Notes: a model not told the origin generated them from the sequence alone. 64,000 nucleotides of DNA from Cacajao melanocephalus (GCA_963573385.1 CAUYLG010026896.1:1-64000), one strand, 5' to 3'; counted from the stretch's first letter, positions 36,178 through 49,905 are shown. Made by a program: numbers and translations.

Positions 36178-36246
36178 CTGAATGCGATTGCTCAACAGCT
36201 GTGCTGGTTGGTGAATGATGGTTTCTTCCCAGCTGCCTTCCAAAAT
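36178..36246 (+). other. Possible 69-bp exon, unidentified
   Basis: A good acceptor (TTCTCTCTTTTCCAG) precedes 23 stop-free codons followed by AAT then GTGAGA, a usable but non-ideal donor. No family recognised and no neighbouring exon found. Confidence 0.15.
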
Positions 36247-38671
36247 GTGAGATGATGAGGCTCTCCTGCAGATGACGTTCAGGTTTATGCCATCTAAAAG
36301 CAGGCCTTAGGGTTGGGATGGTAAGTGGGGATTCCTGTGCGCCAAGCCCACCTCAAGGTCCCACACCTGTGGGTTCCAGGCTAACGGAAAACGTAGCAAC
36401 CACATGACAAGAACATCCGACAACCTTGCAAATGCAGGAAGCTTGGGTCCCTCCATTTTTGTCCCCTTTTTGGCCCTTCTCCACCCTACATTTCTGTGAC
36501 TTGTTTTTGAAAAGGCCTAGCTGGCTTTGACCCTGATTCTAAAAACTTTAATCGCGTTCTACCTCCCCTGGCCCTTTACCAAGCTGGCTTGGGTCTTCTT
36601 CCCAGGCCTTCCTCTCTAAGCAGAGAGGGTGCTCAGAAATCCCTTCAGAGAGTCGAGGTCCAGTTTACAGCTTGTGCACCCCTCGCCTGTGGCTGTACAA
36701 CTAGAACTAGTCCAACCTAACGTAAGGTTAATTTGGAACAGAAATGCGATGCTCCCTGGGGTGGATCTAAGTGGGCATTTGCCCTGATTTCCCTCGGTGG
36801 AATCTGTTGGACAGCCTACCTGCGCCCCGGTCAGCTCACCGCTCAGGATGCGCTAAGCTCATCCACCTGGACGCTGTCCTTAGTTCTTGCCGGATACCCT
36901 CTCTCCAGCGACGACCCTTGAGAAGTACCACATTGGACCAGGAAGATTGACTTCCAGGAATCTGATACAAGGCCCGCTTTGGTTTGCCCTTCTCTGGCTG
37001 ATTGTACTCCCCTGCAAGGACTGCTGATGCTTTCAAACGTCACAGGAAAGAGACCCGCATTCCGACAGCTTCTCTCTTGCTGGTGGTTCTCTCTGCCACA
37101 TGGTGTCGCTGTTAAACACTGACCCTATACAGTCCTCTAGATTTCTGCTCATCCAGCCATGACAATTCCCTTGCGTGGCCATGTGCAGGCTGCAGGCTTC
37201 TTCAAAGGAAAATCGTGTTTTGACTTCCATGGCATTACACTCAATACATGGCTCTCCCTCCAGCACACATGCACACAGTCACTTATTTCCAAAGCACATC
37301 CAGTATGCCTGTGTCGCTTAGAGGGTTGCCTCCACCTCTACCACGTTTTGTACTAGAATCCCACCTTTTCCTCCAACTTACCCTTCTTGTACAGTAAGCC
37401 TGGATCACCAGTCTTCAGTTCTTAAGGTGTTATTTTGTGCCTTAATCTGGTCCACTCTTATGTATCCCAAAAGACTTTAGAACATTGGACACCAGGACCT
37501 AGGAGTTGGAGTGTTTCACAGAAGACCCTACCTCCTATGTAAATAGGACCACCTCCTCATATAATTAGCTTTGCAATCAAGAGATTCAGGGCAAGTCCCA
37601 GAAGGTTCTGGAACACTTCAAATCCATAAAAGATAATGAGTGCTTACCCTGTTTCTGCATAACTAAGAGGTATGCTCAAGTGGGTTTTTCAAGGGAAGAA
37701 ATTAGATTCTCTCAATTTAAAAAAAAATAATAAGTCAGCTATATTTACATTCCTTCTGTATGTTTGGTCTGTTCTGTCTGCTTGGGGCCTGTGGTCTCCC
37801 TTTAGCAATCTTTTATTTACTCTGTATGTTCCACTAAAGACTTCATTGCCTAAGCCAAAATTCTAAGACTTTTTTTTAGCATAGGCAATGGGGCCTTCCA
37901 TATTTGCAGCTGAAAAGGACAATACTTTCCCATGGGCTGTTCTCCTAGAAACAGATTCATAACAAAAGCCCTCAACCGTTGTATTCATATGTAGTATTGA
38001 TAATGTTCAATGTGGTACATGATATAAATTTGAAAAAAAAAAAAACCACCTCATTTCTACTCTGGGCCCAACATCATAGATTATATCACATTTGGCTCCA
38101 TTTCTCACTCTTTTTTAAGTGTTTGCAATACCTGATTAGGATGATTAGGAAATTAAATATGCCAAGCCATAGTGGCCACATGTTGATTTGTCACAGACCT
38201 TCAACAGCAATCTCCAGGACACACTGAGGGGCAGGATTTCTTCTCTTGCTACCAAGCAAGTGATTATTCCTTCTAATTAAACTCCTTGTGACTGTTTCAT
38301 AAGAACTTGAGTCCTAATCCCCACCCCTGCCGCCCAAAAATGTTCCTGGTCAAAGGGTACCATGTCACAGTGTTCATTATAAAAATCTCCTTGCCATAAA
38401 TAAAACTCAGATGAAATAAATCCTTGCTGGAGGACCAGAGCTTGTCCTGCAGACCCAGGGAGGAGAGTTGCACTGGGGAGAGGGAAAGATGGGGAGCAGG
38501 TAAATCACAAGCTTTCACTTTTTATGATGTAGACTCTCATACTTAACATTTTTATAGTAAGCAGCTGTTGTCAGGCTTTTTTAATTCTCATTTTTTTTAA
38601 GTTTTAATAAATGCCATTTCTTTCTTGGTTACATCCAAGTATAGCTGTCTTGAGCTAATGTTGTATACAAC
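36247..38671. other. Unique sequence, AT content rising to the right
   Basis: No gene recognised. The frame at 36733-36921 (plus) and minus frames at 36836-37266 have no known domain. An A13 run lies at 38033-38045. Confidence 0.45.
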
Positions 38672-38816
38672 AACCAAGGATTTAAGTGAAGTGGTCCAGA
38701 GACAATTGGCTTACTGTTTATTAACCCAAAGTGAAATCTTCAAGAACCGAGGACTTAAGTGAAGTGGTCCAGAGACAACTGGCTTACTGTTTGTTATCCC
38801 AAAGAGAAATCTTTTA
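38672..38816 (+). repeat. Tandem duplication, 73-bp unit, two copies
   Basis: Copies at 38672-38744 and 38745-38816 share TTAAGTGAAGTGGTCCAGAG, GGCTTACTGTTT and CCCAAAG with scattered changes. No repeat family recognised. Confidence 0.92.
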
Positions 38817-38988
38817 GGAATAACTTGAGGCTGTACCTTGTATTAAATTTTGACTCCCATTAACAAGAGATGCTTTTAAATGTGCTAAGTAAGATCAGTT
38901 CAGATCCCTGTATTGATGCACGAAGGAAGCCCATACTTTAAAATCAAAGCAAAGGACATCAAACTGCCTTTCGTCAGATAACTTTCCA

Positions 38989-39280
38989 GCCAGGCATGGT
39001 GGCTCACACCTGTAATCCCAGCACTTTGGGAGGCCAAGGCAGGCAGATCACTAGGTCAGGAGTTCAAGACCAGCCTGACCAATACGGTGAAACCCCATCT
39101 CTACTAAAAACACAAAAATTAGCCACCTGTGGTGGCACACACCTGTAACCCCAGCTACTCAGGAGGCTGAGGCAGGAGAATCACTTGAATCCAGGAGGCA
39201 GATATTGCAGTGAGCCAAGATGACACCACTGCACTCCAGCCTGGGCAACAGAGGGAGACTCTGTCTCAAAACAAAAAAAG
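38989..39280 (+). mobile_element. Full-length Alu, sense
   Basis: Starts GCCAGGCATGGTGGCTCACA, contains the middle linker (CTACTAAAAACACAAAAATT) and ends in an A-rich tail. Flanks ACTTTCCAG (38981-38989) and ATTTTCCAG (39281-39289) are the target duplication with one change. Confidence 0.96.
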
Positions 39281-39289
39281 ATTTTCCAG

Positions 39290-40985
39290 TGGGGGTGAAT
39301 AGGAGCATAGTCTAACATCCATTCATATTTGTGGCTTGGAACCACTTTCAGATGACCCAGATATAGTACAGATCCCCCACCACAGAGAAGTAGGGAGAGC
39401 TGAGTTCCATTCTATGCAGATAACATGATTTTGTTGCCATAAATTAGAAATACTCTGATAGACAAATGGCCCTACTTCCAATCAGCTACTTTGAATTCTG
39501 CCCCTATAACTAATAGCCCTACACAGCATGTCAACACTTTCATGTACTGGGGTGACATTCTGAAAACAGGCCTTTCTTTGAAGGGTACAGGAAACTACTT
39601 TGCTCAAAGTTAATTGAGCATCTTATAATGATTTTCTGAAATGTGTTTGTAGGCTAAGAGGACATCTGGTTATACCTGTTTTCAGCATGATTCAGGCTAG
39701 ATGAAAAACCACTGTCAGCAGATATGGTTTAAAATGAGATATTGTGTTTGGTTTGGAAGAACTAAATAAAAAATTTAAACATAGATTAAAATTTAACCAC
39801 ACATCACAGAAATGACTCAAGAATAGATCAAAGCTGCTTTCATAGTATAATTTTTTTAATTGTGTGAGTTTTTGCACCAAAAAAACTGACGTATTTGTAC
39901 AATCTTCGTGGGGTTTTTTTAAACAATAAGAACGATCACATGCATTCCATATTTCCACATATAACACACTGCTCAAAGGAAGGCTTTTATTCCCACCTCT
40001 GAAACACGTGTTCATTTCCCTTTTGAACACTGCTTTTTGAGGTACTGGAGACCTCTTGATGTAAGAGTCCTCCAAAATGTTCTTCAAACTAAGGCTTTTG
40101 ATGAGATGAATAGAACTTGGAGATCTGGCAAGGATTATGCTACAGCAAACCCAAAGAATTATTTTCATGTCTTTGCATTAACTTGTAATTCAACATCATT
40201 ACCTTTGCTTCCTGTTTTTAACTAATGAGTCTGTGATGGGTCTAAAGCAAATAACAGAGGATGAAAGAAAAGAGCTTAAAGTGTTTAATGGCCGAAAGGC
40301 ATCATGGCAGCTGTCGTGATGGACTGAGAGCTAAGCCCCTGAGTGACTTTGTTCCTGAAGATGCTCACTGGGTGTTCTCCAGCTATACCCCTACAGGTAC
40401 GACCAATATACGTACAGAGCATCCACACTTTTCTTTAAAGGACGATTGCCTAAAAATGCCTACTAAAGTATTTTTAAGTTAGATATTTACCTCCATTAAT
40501 TCCTCCACCTGCCTCTCAGGGTTCATAAATCAACAGCTGAAAGATGTCTCCTAGAGCAGCTGATGGAAGGTGCTAGGATGAGGACCTTGAAAGTTTCAAA
40601 GGGGCTTGTTTGGCATTGCTTTTTGTTGGTTGGCTTGTTTAGAGGGGAATGTTGGCCCTGGCTCCTTCTGTGTGCTTTCTCAATTCCATGTTTTTCCCAC
40701 TTATGACCACATTTCCTGGAGTTCAGGCCGACTCGAGCTGTACTGCATGCTAAAGCACCAGGGAATAACAGCATCATGGAGTAATTGTATGCCTGGAATT
40801 CACCTGGGATGATATACTCACTCCATCAAGAAAAGTGAGGGTATGCTCCTGAAATACAGACCATCCTAGTCATTTGGCACTAGAAGATGACATTGTTCAA
40901 GCTTTTTAAAACCATTCTTCATTGTAGTTAACACAAAAATAACATACTATCCTTCAAAGTTTTTTGAAATTTCAAAGTAAATTCA
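39290..40985. other. Unique AT-rich sequence, no gene recognised
   Basis: A 158-codon minus frame (39692-40168) is the longest open stretch. It lacks known domains and its composition follows the AT-rich background, so I do not call it. No repeat recognised. Confidence 0.45.
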
Positions 40986-42240
40986 ACCCATAACTTGGAA
41001 ACAAAATTAACTCAACAGGACTACACATTGACGACTTTTCATATTCTACAATAGAAAGAAGGAAACAAGATGTTTGTTACTTACAGACTATAGTGTGATT
41101 ATGCACCAAGATAATACAAAAGTATGGACTGTAAAATCCTTAGTATTAATAAAAAGTTAGGGAAAGGGTCAGATACAAGATAAAAATAACAAAATCTCCA
41201 AAATAAACACTGTTTCTATTCTAATAAGCAGAAAATATAGGGAGAAAAATGCATTCATAAAAGTATTGAGAAAAAAATATAAAGAGCACTAAAGAAATAT
41301 CCAAGACCTATATTAAAAATGCAATTTTTTTTACAGAGATTGATAAAAGAGAATAGTTAATAGAGAGACATACCCTTGTGCTGGAATACTGAATGAAGCA
41401 ATGCTATTAATCCTTGTTTTTAATCCTTGTAATTTTTGGGTACAATGTAATCTGAATTAAATCCCAGTGGAATCTTTTCTTTTTGTTTGAATTTGATGAA
41501 AGCCCATCTGGAAGCAGAAAAAAAGGATGAGAAGAGTTAAGAATTGCTTAAAGAATACCAAGGACATACTGTCCCTAAGACATATCTAACTGTATTAATC
41601 TTGATACAGTAATTAAAATAGTGTGGTGCTCATACAAGATTCTGTAGATCATCCAATGAAGTAGAACCAGATAGTCCTGAGATCTATCATACATATTTTA
41701 AAAACTTAAATCTGAGAAAGGATTCACCAGGAAGAAATGGTTAATGGTTAGATTATCTGAAAGTAAAGTTGGAAAATGTGGCTAAAAGAGGGGGAAATAA
41801 TCAAGTTTGATCCCTCCCTAATACCATACACTGAAATAAAACCCCCCTGTATTACATGTAAAAAAAGAATCCAAAAATATCTGGAATAAAATACTGGCAT
41901 ATATTTAACTAGAGCCTGGATGAGCAAGAATTTTCTGAACATAAAGTAAATAAAAGTGATCTTAACAGAAGAGTGAGTTATTTTAAAACATATCCAAACA
42001 TCCTACATAAAATATAAAGGGAAAGGTTAAAAATATTGGAAGAAAATGGACAAAGAGTTAACAGCCGTAATGCCGCAAATCCTCTCAAAATATCAGTAAG
42101 GAAAACAATCACAGGCGAACGGAGAACCCAGGCACACAACTCTTAGAAGTACAAGTATGTAACGAAATTCATGAGAAATGTTTGACGTCAAGGCTAATCA
42201 GAAGAATGCAAAGCAGCAAAATGAGACCATTGTCACAGTT
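40986..42240 (+). mobile_element. L1M/HAL1-type LINE, ORF2-like region, sense
   Basis: Decayed L1 ORF2 text is readable: GGGTCAGATACAAGATAAAA near 41167, CAGTAATTAAAATAGTGTGG at 41607, AAAAATATCTGGAATAAAAT at 41873, and TAATCAGAAGAATGCAAAGC at 42196. Frames are broken throughout. Confidence 0.7.
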
Positions 42241-42700
42241 CATAACTGTATGTTTTAATTATATTCCCTGTTCATCAGGTGAAGTGGGGTGGGCATGGGG
42301 GAGCCCAGGGGTGTGTAGCTCTGGTCTCCTTTGAGAGAATCCGCCCCTGGGAAGCAGAGTTGACTGACAGCTCCAGCTACCCCCCCTTGGTGACCCCCAG
42401 CCAAAGCTTCAACATGCCCAGGGTCCTCATAGCATCCCACTCCTGCCTGTCACAGAAGGGCCACCAGGCTTTGGTTTGGGGACTCCCTATCCCCTGCCCA
42501 AAGCTTTTAGAATCATGCGGCAGTGGGAAACCCTTCCATAGGATCCTTCCTCTCTTGCCTGCAGGGATGCAAGTCTGAGGCACTCCTGCTCGCCCTGCCC
42601 TGTCTCTCTTCATCTTTCACTGGCATTTCCCCCTAATGCCATTGCATTGTGATGGGATTCAGGCACCTTCAAATGCTGCTAAGCAAAGTGTAAATGAGCA
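42241..42700. other. Non-L1 GC-richer block between L1 halves
   Basis: About 450 bp of non-L1, GC-richer sequence separates two L1M pieces in the same orientation. It could be an unrecognised insertion (LTR-like length) or flanking DNA between two separate L1s. I found no clear terminal repeats. Confidence 0.45.
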
Positions 42701-43080
42701 CAATGCTTCTGCAAACTATAAATAATTGAATTATTATGACACTCCCTCATTCAACAGAATGTTGGCATGGTCAGTAAATACCAGGTTTGGGAAGAGCCCC
42801 GATGAGGAAATTTCTCATGTTATAATCTTAAATGGATAGAGTAAGAAAAAATATATATATCAGCAACATGACATCAGTTTTAAAAACTATCACATGTAAT
42901 AGATACACAGAAAAAAGAAGGGCAGCAAATTCATCAAGATGTATAGGCCGGCCTCCTCCAAGGGTGCAATTGTGAATGATTTTTATGTTTCTCCTTACGC
43001 TTTTCTGTATTTTCCATATTCTCTACAAAAGTATAAATTATTTCATAATTTACGAATTATGAAAATTTTTAATTATGAAT
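42701..43080 (+). mobile_element. L1M-type LINE 3' end, sense
   Basis: The 3' UTR pattern GATTTTTATGTTTCTCCTTA followed by CGCTTTTCTGTATTTTCC and TCTACAAAAGTATAAATTAT is typical of old L1 ends. Confidence 0.7.
43041..43064. repeat. Perfect 10-bp inverted repeat, 4-nt loop
   Basis: TTTCATAATT and AATTATGAAA flank TACG. It lies in the L1M tail and is A/T-only in the stem. Confidence 0.9.
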
Positions 43081-45150
43081 TTTTAAAGCAAGATTTTAAA
43101 AAGCAAGATGAAAAATAAGCCAAAACAAGAGGTAGCAAGGGTCCAGTGTAGACAGAAATGACTGATGGACTGGGAGGGGAGAGGCCCTCAGCTGGGCTAG
43201 GCGGACAGGGGGCCATTGATGTGATAGGAAGAGCTGTGCCTACCAAGGGGAACCGGATATGCACAGGGCATGATCTGAACCGTCTGTGAGAATGAGGGCT
43301 TGTGAGAAAAAAATAATAAGAAGTCCTAACAGAGAGCTTCAGGTCGGAACAGCAAAGAGTCTTCATTGCCAAACTAGCCGTGAAAACCACTGAAGGGTTT
43401 TGTTAGCATTCCAGTTGATAATCCCCATAGCTTTCCTCCGAGTTCCCACATCAAAATGTTCATCTAGAAAGCACCCACGCCCGAACCAGCCAGAAGTACT
43501 GTGGATCTCAATGGTCATGTTCGCTTGAACCTAACTCAATGGGACAGCAGCTGTGTGGGTGAGACAGCCCCAGACTTGAAACAGCAGAAACACATCCTCA
43601 CCTTCCAGACAGGGACGTCAGACTTCCCTAGAAAAGCCTATTTCTCTGGATTTGTTTTTCTTCTGTTTCTTCATCTGTTTTTTCGGTTGTAAAAGGAGAC
43701 ATCTGGGAGATTCCATTTGCTTCAGTTACACGCTGGTCACACATTCCAAGAATATGACTCTGGATGCTCGACATGTAGAGGGGTGCCCCGTGTTGCCACT
43801 TTCTGGCATGTGTGGTGACCCTAAGATATATTTTGAAGGTGGGGGGTCATGATAAGCAGAGTCGGCATAGATGCCTTCCTGGGGTGCTAACCCCTCGAGA
43901 ACTCTCTCTGGTACAAGCACACCTGCCTCCTCCTCACATGGACAAGTGGGGAAGGGTCCCATCACTCCCCATCAGGTCTCCTTGAGAGGAGAGTGGCTGC
44001 GGATAGATAATTCCACTCTCCCCATCTTCTGGTAAACACTGGGCCTGGAGAGGCCTCTTCCACAAGCAAACACACAAACAAAAACGAGAAGAGAACACAA
44101 ATCCCCCACCCCTGACCTTGAAAAGTTGGAAGAACATACTTTTGGAAACTACCTTGAGCAACTTTTCTTAGCCATGTTTGAGCTTGTAGCTTGGGCAAAT
44201 TATGACAGTTGATCTTCTAAAGATGTTTCCATTTGGAGAAAAATAACAAAGAAACCCTGGAATGCCTATGTTCAGAAACCCACCAGTGCCACTGGGCTCC
44301 CTGGTTGTGCCTTTTTGGCTCTCAGGGAATCCTGCAGACCCCACCTCCCTTGAGGATCTGCCTTTGTCTGCTCTTCTTTGCTTTTTACTCTTGTGTCTTG
44401 TAACAGGTGACACTTGTCACTCTGAAACATAAACCATGTGAGGCCATGTGACCAAAGCTCCCATCTGGAGGACTCTTCCCTCCCCCAGAGACACTATTTG
44501 CTGCCCCCCTAGGGTCTTCCTGGGCCACTGTTGATCTGACCTATCAGGAAGAGGGTCCTACGATCCCCAAAGGCTGCCTGTTCTAATCTGCTTCCCTGCT
44601 AGGGACAGGGGAAAGAGAGAGAAGGAGACCTGGGAAAGGGAAGGGGATCAGGAGACAGGTTGGCCAACCTCTCCTCTCTCCTTTCTTTCAAGCAGGGCTA
44701 AGGAGCAGGGCTATCTTCTTTCAGTCTCTCACGTTGGAAATTACAGGAGTTCTAGGGATGAATAAAAGCCCTTGGTACGTCATTTACATTTACAACTAAC
44801 CACTAAAGTCCTTTTAATTCAAGTTCCCAAAGGGCAGCTCTTCCCACGCAGGTACTTTTGGCAGGGCCTGCTGCAAGAAACAGTCAAGGCACAAGGCTCA
44901 TGGTGGTCTTCCAGGCCCCAAAAGGCTGAGTCAGAGGCCCTAGATCCTCAAGGGGGTGGGGAGACTGACTATGTTTAGCTCAGGAGGCAGATAGAAAAGT
45001 TCAACCCGCCCTTTGGGACCTTCCTCCCCACTCCTATTCTGTGCTCCACCCTCACTCCCTGAATACTGGGAATTAGCTGAAGTGCTCTAATAGAATCACT
45101 TAGATGTGTTTTTAACCAGGACTAGAATAAGAAATACATCTTATGTGGGT
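43081..45150. other. Unique sequence, no gene recognised
   Basis: Only short open frames; minus frames at 43726-44198 overlap one another and have no known domain. Confidence 0.45.
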
Positions 45151-47500
45151 ATGCATTGTACCCACTGGTGTACCTAAAGAGGAAATGTAAGTTTCACAAA
45201 ACAATGCTTACCCTACTATGTGCCAGTCATGTTGAAATTTTCCATTCTCCTTTTAATCCACATTGTTCAAGGCCCACTAAATTATTTCACGCCTCACAGC
45301 TGAGTGGCAAGTGGAAGTCTAAAAAGCACCCCCTTGGGAGATGGGTGGTGTCCCTGGGGCCCTCGGGCACTCTGTCAGCCTCTTCTTAGGTGTTAGAGAG
45401 GAATGGCCAGAACCCAGACATGTCACAATGGTCGTGACTTCCTTCCCTGTTTCTCTATGGTGTGTCTCAGTAAACACCCAGGGCTCTGGCAGAGTGGTCC
45501 AGGGAAAGACGGATCTCACACCAGAAAAGGTGCTGCTAAAACCTGGGCCATAAGAAAGGCACACGTTGAAGGGTCTCAGCAGACCGTTCACATGACAGAG
45601 CTGTCCAAAGCCTCACTTGTGCTTCTTCAGAATCACTTGTGCTTCTCCAGCACTCACTCTGATTACCTCCTGTGATTCTCAGGTTGAAGAGGCAAAATCT
45701 CATAGTCCACTGGGGTCGGGGGTGCCTGTGGGAAAGACATTAGGAAAGGAGGGAATTTCCCAGGGAACTTGCTACGAGGCATGCGGCTGGTTTTCCTGTT
45801 TCCTATCCAGGTCCAAAGTCAATTTGCACACAGCAGAATGGTCTTTTCTGAGCCTTCGCCTTGCACCACGTCATCCTCCTTGCTGAAGAAACACTTTATA
45901 CCCCATAAAACAATTGCTCAAGAATCCCGGGCTCCCAGATAGACTCTGAGTTTCAAATAGAGATGAGCTTGGCACCCACTCCATGAATGGCTGGTGTGTG
46001 GGGGCAGCTTGGGAGCCCATTAAGTTCCAGCTTGAAGAGAGTGAGCCTGAGCTCATCTCACACTCATTCACCTCGGACACAAGAAATGCATGACGCCCTC
46101 TCCCCATCCCACCCTTTACTCTCTCTGGGCAAGAAGCATTGTCTGCAAGGCCCCTGAGGGGGATGAGGCAGGGAAAGTAGGTGAGGTGGCCCAAAGCCCT
46201 CCTCGAGTCCCGCTTTCCTGGCTTGGCCTTGCTCCGCCGTCTCCTTGGGAAGCTGTTGTCCCATCCATTGAGCTGAGTGTTTCCAGTAAGAACACGGTCA
46301 GCCTCTAGCAGTGTCCCTGCCATTGCCCAGACAGTCTAAGGCCCCAAGGTGTGGCCCGTTCGGATTTGATCCAGCTACGGTGGGGTTCGCTGACGCTGAG
46401 TGAAGCTGGGAGCCCTTCCTCCTTTTGTTTCTCCTGCTGCTGGGTCTCGTCTTCTGCTCCTAGCCACTGGTAGAGGGGTTTTATCAATCCCCATCATCCA
46501 ACGATTACATTCATCTACACGTCAGGCTCAAGTCACTGCAGAGTCTCCCAGGTTCTCACAAGACTTCCATTGTCCAGAAATGTGTACAGAATGTTCACTG
46601 CACCATGCTGAAGCCTGAGAAAGTCACAAAAGACAAGACAAATCCCAAATGCTAAGGGAGTACTCAGTGTGACAGAGAAGACATGATTAACGCAGGACAA
46701 ATATTTGCAAGAATCCAGGCAGTGGATAAGTGCCCACAAGTGACCTAGAGGGGGGTGAGATGACTGGGGTGGTATCCACCAGGAGGTGAAACAGGAGCTC
46801 GAGGGCAATGGCAGGAACACGAGAGTCCAAAAACGATCAACAGATACCAGCAGGCCAGGACTGGAGGGTTTGCATAAGAAAGTTCTGGTGGGGATGTGGG
46901 GAGGGTGTGTAGAAATGGGGTGGACGGGAGAAGTTAGGTCAACCAAGCCAAAAAGAAAGCCCCTATTCAGGAGGTAGGCCATTAGGATGCGGAAAGGCCT
47001 TCTAAAGTCACCAGTGGGTTGATGCTGGCTTGTCTCTAAAATGACAAAAATAGCCTTCTAGAAATGCAACCACAGCCAACTAGAAGCAGCAGTTATGATT
47101 CAAGCGGTAACTGTGGTTTCTAGGGATCCTATAACATCATCAGTGATGTAGCCCCTTCTGGGAGGCATGAGCTCAGACTATGAGGGACACACAGAACGAG
47201 TTTCCCCGTGCAGGCAGCTTCTCTGTATTTCTGTTCTTCCTCTTCTGGATCACCATTTGTTGTCAAGTGGCAGAGAATGTATCTGAAGGAAGAAACCCTT
47301 CCTGCTTTTATTTCCACTGATTGATGCTTAGTATTCCTGGATCAGAAAGTCAGCTGGGATATATCTTGGGGGCAGGGAGCAATCCAGCAGGAAGACCAGG
47401 GCTCATCCTGGGCTGACCATTGGATGAGTTCACACTTAAGATCTCTTCCAAATCCAAGACCCTGAGTCTTACCTACTCCCACTCAAATTTTCCTTCATTT
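45151..47500. other. Mostly unique sequence with weak old-repeat traces
   Basis: CCCTACTATGTGCCAGTCAT near 45211 may be a MIR/L2 scrap. A short direct repeat (AATCACTTGTGCTTCT and a partial copy) lies at 45610-45650. G-rich text at 46740-46930 is unexplained. No gene recognised. Confidence 0.4.
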
Positions 47501-47639
47501 CCAAGGTACATGGTTGACCAGCTGCCACCCCATTTTCCAGTCATGACATTGGCTGTGGCCATCTGACTATATTCTTTCCCACGAGCAGAAGAGGTGCACG
47601 CTGCTTCCAAGCGGCCATAAGACCTCCCAGATGTTCTCC

Positions 47640-47905
47640 TCTGTGTTCTTCCCCAGGTCCCATGGGCTATACTGATAATGACAATGGTGACAGCAACATT
47701 GGGAGCCAGTTAATATTGGAATATGGCAAAGCCACTATCAGCCTATCTCCTGGAGATTCGAATGCAGGCAGCCCAACTTTCTCTCCTGCCCCTACTCCCA
47801 CAATCTGGAATGTCCGCCTTGGACTATTATGTAAGAAAGAAATAAACATCTATAGTGTTTGAACCATTATATTTTGGGTCTATTTGTTACCGCAGTTTGG
47901 TCCAC
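47640..47905 (+). mobile_element. Possible LTR 3' end (MaLR/ERVL-like)
   Basis: AAGAAAGAAATAAACATCTA (poly(A)-signal-like), TATTTTGGGTCTATTTGTTA and CCGCAGTTTGGTCCACCCTG follow the order of the 3' end of several old LTRs. The 5' boundary is not clear. Confidence 0.45.
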
Positions 47906-49799
47906 CCTGACACAATCTCAAAGAACTGAGTTTTCTTCTATCAGTCAACTGAATGACTAGATACCCAGCTACTTAGAATTCTGAGTATTGGTAACCGAGG
48001 AAAAGAGAGAATGAGGTGGAAGTGTAAACAAAGGGTAACACATTGGAAAACTCCCTGAAAACTCTTTTGGAGGTGTTAGCCTCTGCTATGGGTATCTCCA
48101 TTTGAATTTGAACAAGCATTTTGAAATTCTAAGGCAGTATCTGAGGATACAATTTAATTCACAAAAACCTACTGAGAGTTCCCTAAGTAGACCAGCTACT
48201 GACAGGAACTGGATACGAATACTAAAGAAGGACCCAGCCCTTGCCCTAATGAATCCAGCACCTGGTAGAGAGATCCGTATCCGCAGTTTATTGTAGGACA
48301 CTGCCCGCTCTTCCTGCTTGGCTCAGCTGTGTCTCAGCTCTGGGCATACCTGGTTTGATTGTGACTGAAATCGTTAACAGAAGTCTTCTGGGCTCAGAGC
48401 AGGGCTTCAAGACACCTTCAGCCCCTCACTGGCTCTAACATTGTGCTTACCAGAGAGTCAGGTGCATGTTTCCAGTGACCTCCTGGAAACAATAGTCCTC
48501 TTTATTGGACTCCACAAAGGCAAGCAAATACAGTAACCAAACCAGTTCTTGCCTGCCAAACTCCTTGGAGAATAACAACATGATGCTAATGGGGTATCAG
48601 AAAGATAAAAACAAAGGGGTTCTAGAAGAGATGATGCCTTTCCTCCACCTTTGGATTTCTCCTTCCAGAGGGGAACTGGGTCCTAGAAAGAAAACTACTG
48701 TTGTTAGCCCAACAGCAGCCATGACCGGCAGAAATGCTACCTGGGCTGGAGAAAGGCACTTCCCTTCAGTCAGCTGCTAAGGCGTCCTCTGGAGCCCTGT
48801 AGGATGTTTCCAGAACTTACATTTTAAAACACAAGCAAAGTGTCTGTTAGCATGCAGCAAACTGTCAAACCTGATCTATAGCCTCTCTGAATTCCTGTTA
48901 AAATATCCCCAAACATGGCCACACCTGGGGGACCCCCACTAACTGCTTTATTCATGGGGGTAGATGGAGAAGCATGGCCCTCAAGACACACAAGCTGCCC
49001 TCCCCCTTGTCTAGAAGAGGACATCTTGCTTCAAGGAAGGCCTGAGATCGCCCTTGCCTCACCCATCTACCTCTAACGCTGGGACACAGGAGCTTCACCA
49101 GACCTGAGGCAGCCCCTCCCTGCTCCCCGGGGAAGTAATAAATTGTAATCATGCAAAGATGGTATGCATCCCATTTCTTAATCTGTGTAACAGAGAATGC
49201 AAATGAATGTATCCAGAAGATGTTGTGACTGGATCAAGTGTTTTTTCAATCTCTGTACTCCTCTGAAGTTAGAGACATCTAAACCCCAGCAAAGTCATTA
49301 CCTGGTCTCAGATCCTAACATTCCAGCTCAATGAACTTCTCCTGTAGTTCCCTTAGCTGACATTTTGGGCCACCCAGGCAGTAAGCCACAGGCCCCCTCT
49401 GGCCATCTACAGACACCCACCTGTCACCCTCCACCCACATTCTTCCCTTGATGATAGCCTTGTGGGCCCCAGCACTGAGCTCTGCTTTGCTATGCAACCT
49501 GCCTCACCCTGCAGGTGTAACTGGCAGAGAGATCTGCCCACTCCCAGAAGGCTGCTGATAGAAGCTAAAGACACCTCCATGCACCTTGGGCTGTTGGCAA
49601 ATACGAGTTCGAGTCCTGGAGAGGAAATCTTCCTTGCACAAAAGCAAGTAAACCTGGCAGGGAGTTGTGGAATCTGTAGCACGAGGAGAGCAAACCCTTA
49701 CCCTGATGACTTAGGTGAAAGATTTCTAAACATATCCTCATGCAGGGAAACATGCCTGAGAATGTGAAATCTACATGGGCAGGGCTTTTTCTTTTTGTC
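47906..49799. other. Unique sequence, no gene recognised
   Basis: Overlapping short frames on both strands at 49315-49849 have no motif. No repeat recognised. Confidence 0.45.
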
Positions 49800-49905
49800 T
49801 GTCTTGGAGGCTGGTATGTCCACAGTGCCCAGAATAGGACTTGGCACATAGCAGGTGCTCAGTAAATATTTGTGAAATGAATAAGTAAGTGAATAGATAG
49901 ATTTC
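49800..49905 (+). mobile_element. L2/MIR-type 3' end
   Basis: TTGGCACATAGCAGGTGCTC followed by AGTAAATATTTGTGAAATGA is the classic shared L2/MIR terminal motif. Confidence 0.65.

Noticed and set aside
39692..40168. 158-codon minus frame
   Set aside because: Composition follows AT-rich background; no family, no splice sites seen.
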